Assembly (NCBI GenBank): GCA_036850595.1
Contig: CM072152.1
Location: 12,481,640 to 12,545,639 of the forward strand
Origin: Rhyacichthys aspro
Lineage: Eukaryota > Chordata > Actinopteri > Gobiiformes > Rhyacichthyidae
Direction: 5' to 3'
Length of the DNA stretch: 64,000 nucleotides
Shown here: one piece after another, positions 62,638 through 64,000 of the stretch
How positions within the stretch are numbered: the first letter of the stretch is position 1
Layout of the letters: every line of letters begins with the position of its first letter
Program-made: the position numbers and the translations under genes
The notes under the pieces: generated by a model
What the model was told of the DNA's origin: nothing
Database searches by the model: none
What the model saw: only the letters and a program-made list of their open reading frames with translations

Positions 62638-63398
62638 TTTATTCACACAATAAACAAACAAACCACAAGACAAATACAAATTTAATTTCACAAAGAGTAG
62701 CACAATTGCAATATCCTGAAGAATATGTTCCCATCCGTGAATGTAATTGCGCCGCTTGAACTCAGCACTGTTGATATTAAACAACCAAACCACTGAAGGG
62801 GATTGGTGTTGTGTTAACTGGCTTACACAGGATGACGGATTATCCCTTTGGCCTTTCAGATAACCCCGGTGGAGTGAGTAAACTGAAGCATGCCTTAATG
62901 TTTGAGCGCAGGTCCTCAATGATCAGTCAGTATTCAATAGTGCTTTCCTATAACACAATCACAAGATTCCACACTTTTCCTTTCTTTTACAGCTGATATA
63001 GATAACAGAACAGTACTATTTAATACCTGAAATTCAGCCATGAGCTAACTTTTATTCGTTCCTTTCTCCAATAAGCAGCATTAGAAAACATTGCAACTAG
63101 CCTCAGTCACTGGATTATTTCTTGTGTAGAGGAAGGAAAACACAGTAAAAGCAGTGAAAAACTAAAACCTTAAACAACCAAAGAACATATGTCATTTAAC
63201 AACACTGCTGCACAAGCACTGCTACAGAAACACACTGGGCCACTACTTTTGTATACACATAGAGTAGTATTACAAGTAATGTGCTAAAATAGCTAACTAA
63301 TATTAATGCTGCAGACATTCATATTTACATTTATTTATACAATATTGTTTGAGGACACCAAACAAACTAAATATGCTTCATAATAATTAATGTCAACA
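62638..63398 (-). other. synpr: Probable synpr 3'UTR
   Basis: The stretch lies downstream of the synpr stop codon on the minus strand. A candidate AATAAA signal is at 62638-62643 (TTTATT on plus); other signals closer to the stop are possible. Confidence 0.35.
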
Positions 63399-63761
63399 TC
63401 ATATCTCATTGACAAATATGACAGGCCCCTTTGTTCTAACCTTACTGTCTCTATCAGGGATGACTGGTTTACCCATATGTGTCTGGGGTAAGCTGAAGCC
63501 CACAGTCTGGTTCACGCTGCTCTGTCGGTGGAGCTCGCCTCTGGACTGGTTGTAACCGTCTTGCCTGAAGGGTTGTGGAGCAAACGTCTCATCTGGCTGC
63601 TCGAAGCTGCTCTCGCTGTACAGCCTCTGCCGCATTTCACTGGCACGTTTCCCAGAAGCACTCCGGGTCGGGTATCTCTGACCGGTCTTGTACCAGCCTG
63701 TCTCTTTGAACACAAACCAAATGTTCCCAGCCCACAGGACAAGATTTACAAAACCAAACAC
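63399..63761 (-). CDS. synpr: Synaptoporin, last exon (partial gene)
   Basis: The final coding exon only: acceptor GTGTCCAG before 63761, stop TGA at 63401-63399, 120 codons. It begins in the fourth membrane segment, VFGFVNLVLWAGNIWFVFKE, followed by TGWYKTGQRY, which matches the synaptoporin branch of the synaptophysin family better than synaptophysin itself. It then has a cytoplasmic tail ending GPVIFVNEI, similar to the synaptoporin end GPTSFTNQI. The tail is longer than the mammalian one and lacks strong YG-type repeats. The protein is a four-TM synaptic vesicle membrane protein. The rest of the gene lies beyond the right edge. synpr next to RH2 is a known teleost arrangement. Confidence 0.88.
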   Translation of the reverse strand: MFGFVNLVLWAGNIWFVFKETGWYKTGQRYPTRSASGKRASEMRQRLYSESSFEQPDETFAPQPFRQDGYNQSRGELHRQSSVNQTVGFSLPQTHMGKPVIPDRDSKVRTKGPVIFVNEI

Positions 63762-64000
63762 CTGGACACAGGAAATGGATAGAGATGGTTATGCCTTTTG
63801 AAGTAGATGGATGAGCACTTACAATACCACATACTATGTGATTATTGACTATGCAATAACTGGCCTTAAAATCATTTAAATTTGTAGCCATATTGATGGT
63901 TCCTTTATCTAATAAATGAAGATGTTTATAAGACAAAAGCCAGACACAATAGCTGGCCTAATACCATTTTGTTAAAACACTAATCTTGTCAAATAAATAC
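63762..64000 (-). other. synpr: synpr intron (partial)
   Basis: Sequence upstream of the last synpr exon on the minus strand, running off the window edge. No other feature is seen. Confidence 0.7.

Noticed and set aside
1..64000. CRISPR arrays, operons, phage or bacterial defence systems
   Set aside because: The window is vertebrate nuclear DNA with spliced genes; there are no direct-repeat/spacer arrays and no prokaryotic gene layout.

Overview
This window is nuclear DNA from a ray-finned fish, most likely an acanthomorph/percomorph teleost. The evidence is compact GT-AG intron-exon genes, three tandem RH2 (green-type) cone opsins flanked by a slc6a13-type transporter on one side and a synaptoporin-type gene on the other (the known teleost RH2 neighbourhood), Tc1-like transposon relics and tRNA-derived SINE-like sequence. 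Species cannot be read from the sequence alone.

Left part (1-11.9 kb, minus strand): a huge acidic, repeat-built protein exon of 1,859 codons (possibly the N-terminal part of rab44; its C-terminal exons lie off the left edge), followed by srsf3, a complete SR-family splicing factor gene of 168 aa. srsf3 carries a recognisable stop-containing 'poison' cassette exon in the expected intron and a decayed Tc1/mariner-type element in its last intron. An intergenic stretch follows to about 15.8 kb.

Middle part (15.8-42.7 kb): fkbp5 (plus strand, 456 aa, ten coding exons, long 3'UTR) runs towards a GAT2/slc6a13-like transporter gene on the minus strand (595 aa, 14 coding exons). A second, divergently oriented paralogue on the plus strand (594 aa) has the same 14-exon structure, so the pair looks like an inverted duplication.

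Right part (42.7-64 kb): about 6 kb of gene-free DNA containing two families of locally duplicated noncoding segments, one with three copies of an AT-rich homeodomain-type core. This is a candidate control region for the opsin array. Then come three intact RH2 opsins, each 352 aa in five exons. RH2 no. 1 and no. 2 carry Gln at position 122 (bovine rhodopsin numbering) and no. 3 carries Glu, so the array should span shorter and longer wavelength green pigments. Exon 4 of genes 1 and 2 is nearly identical over about 205 nt and then diverges abruptly, as expected from gene conversion. Between genes 2 and 3 lie two opsin relics: an inverted exon-1 fragment that still has a TATA box and a CRX-type site, and a plus-strand last-exon/3'UTR fragment just upstream of RH2 no. 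3. Together they suggest the array once had more members and has been rearranged. The window closes with the last exon of a synaptoporin (synpr) gene on the minus strand.

All exon borders were placed by eye from splice consensus, reading-frame continuity and family similarity. Gene names rest on recognition of protein families, not on a database search.
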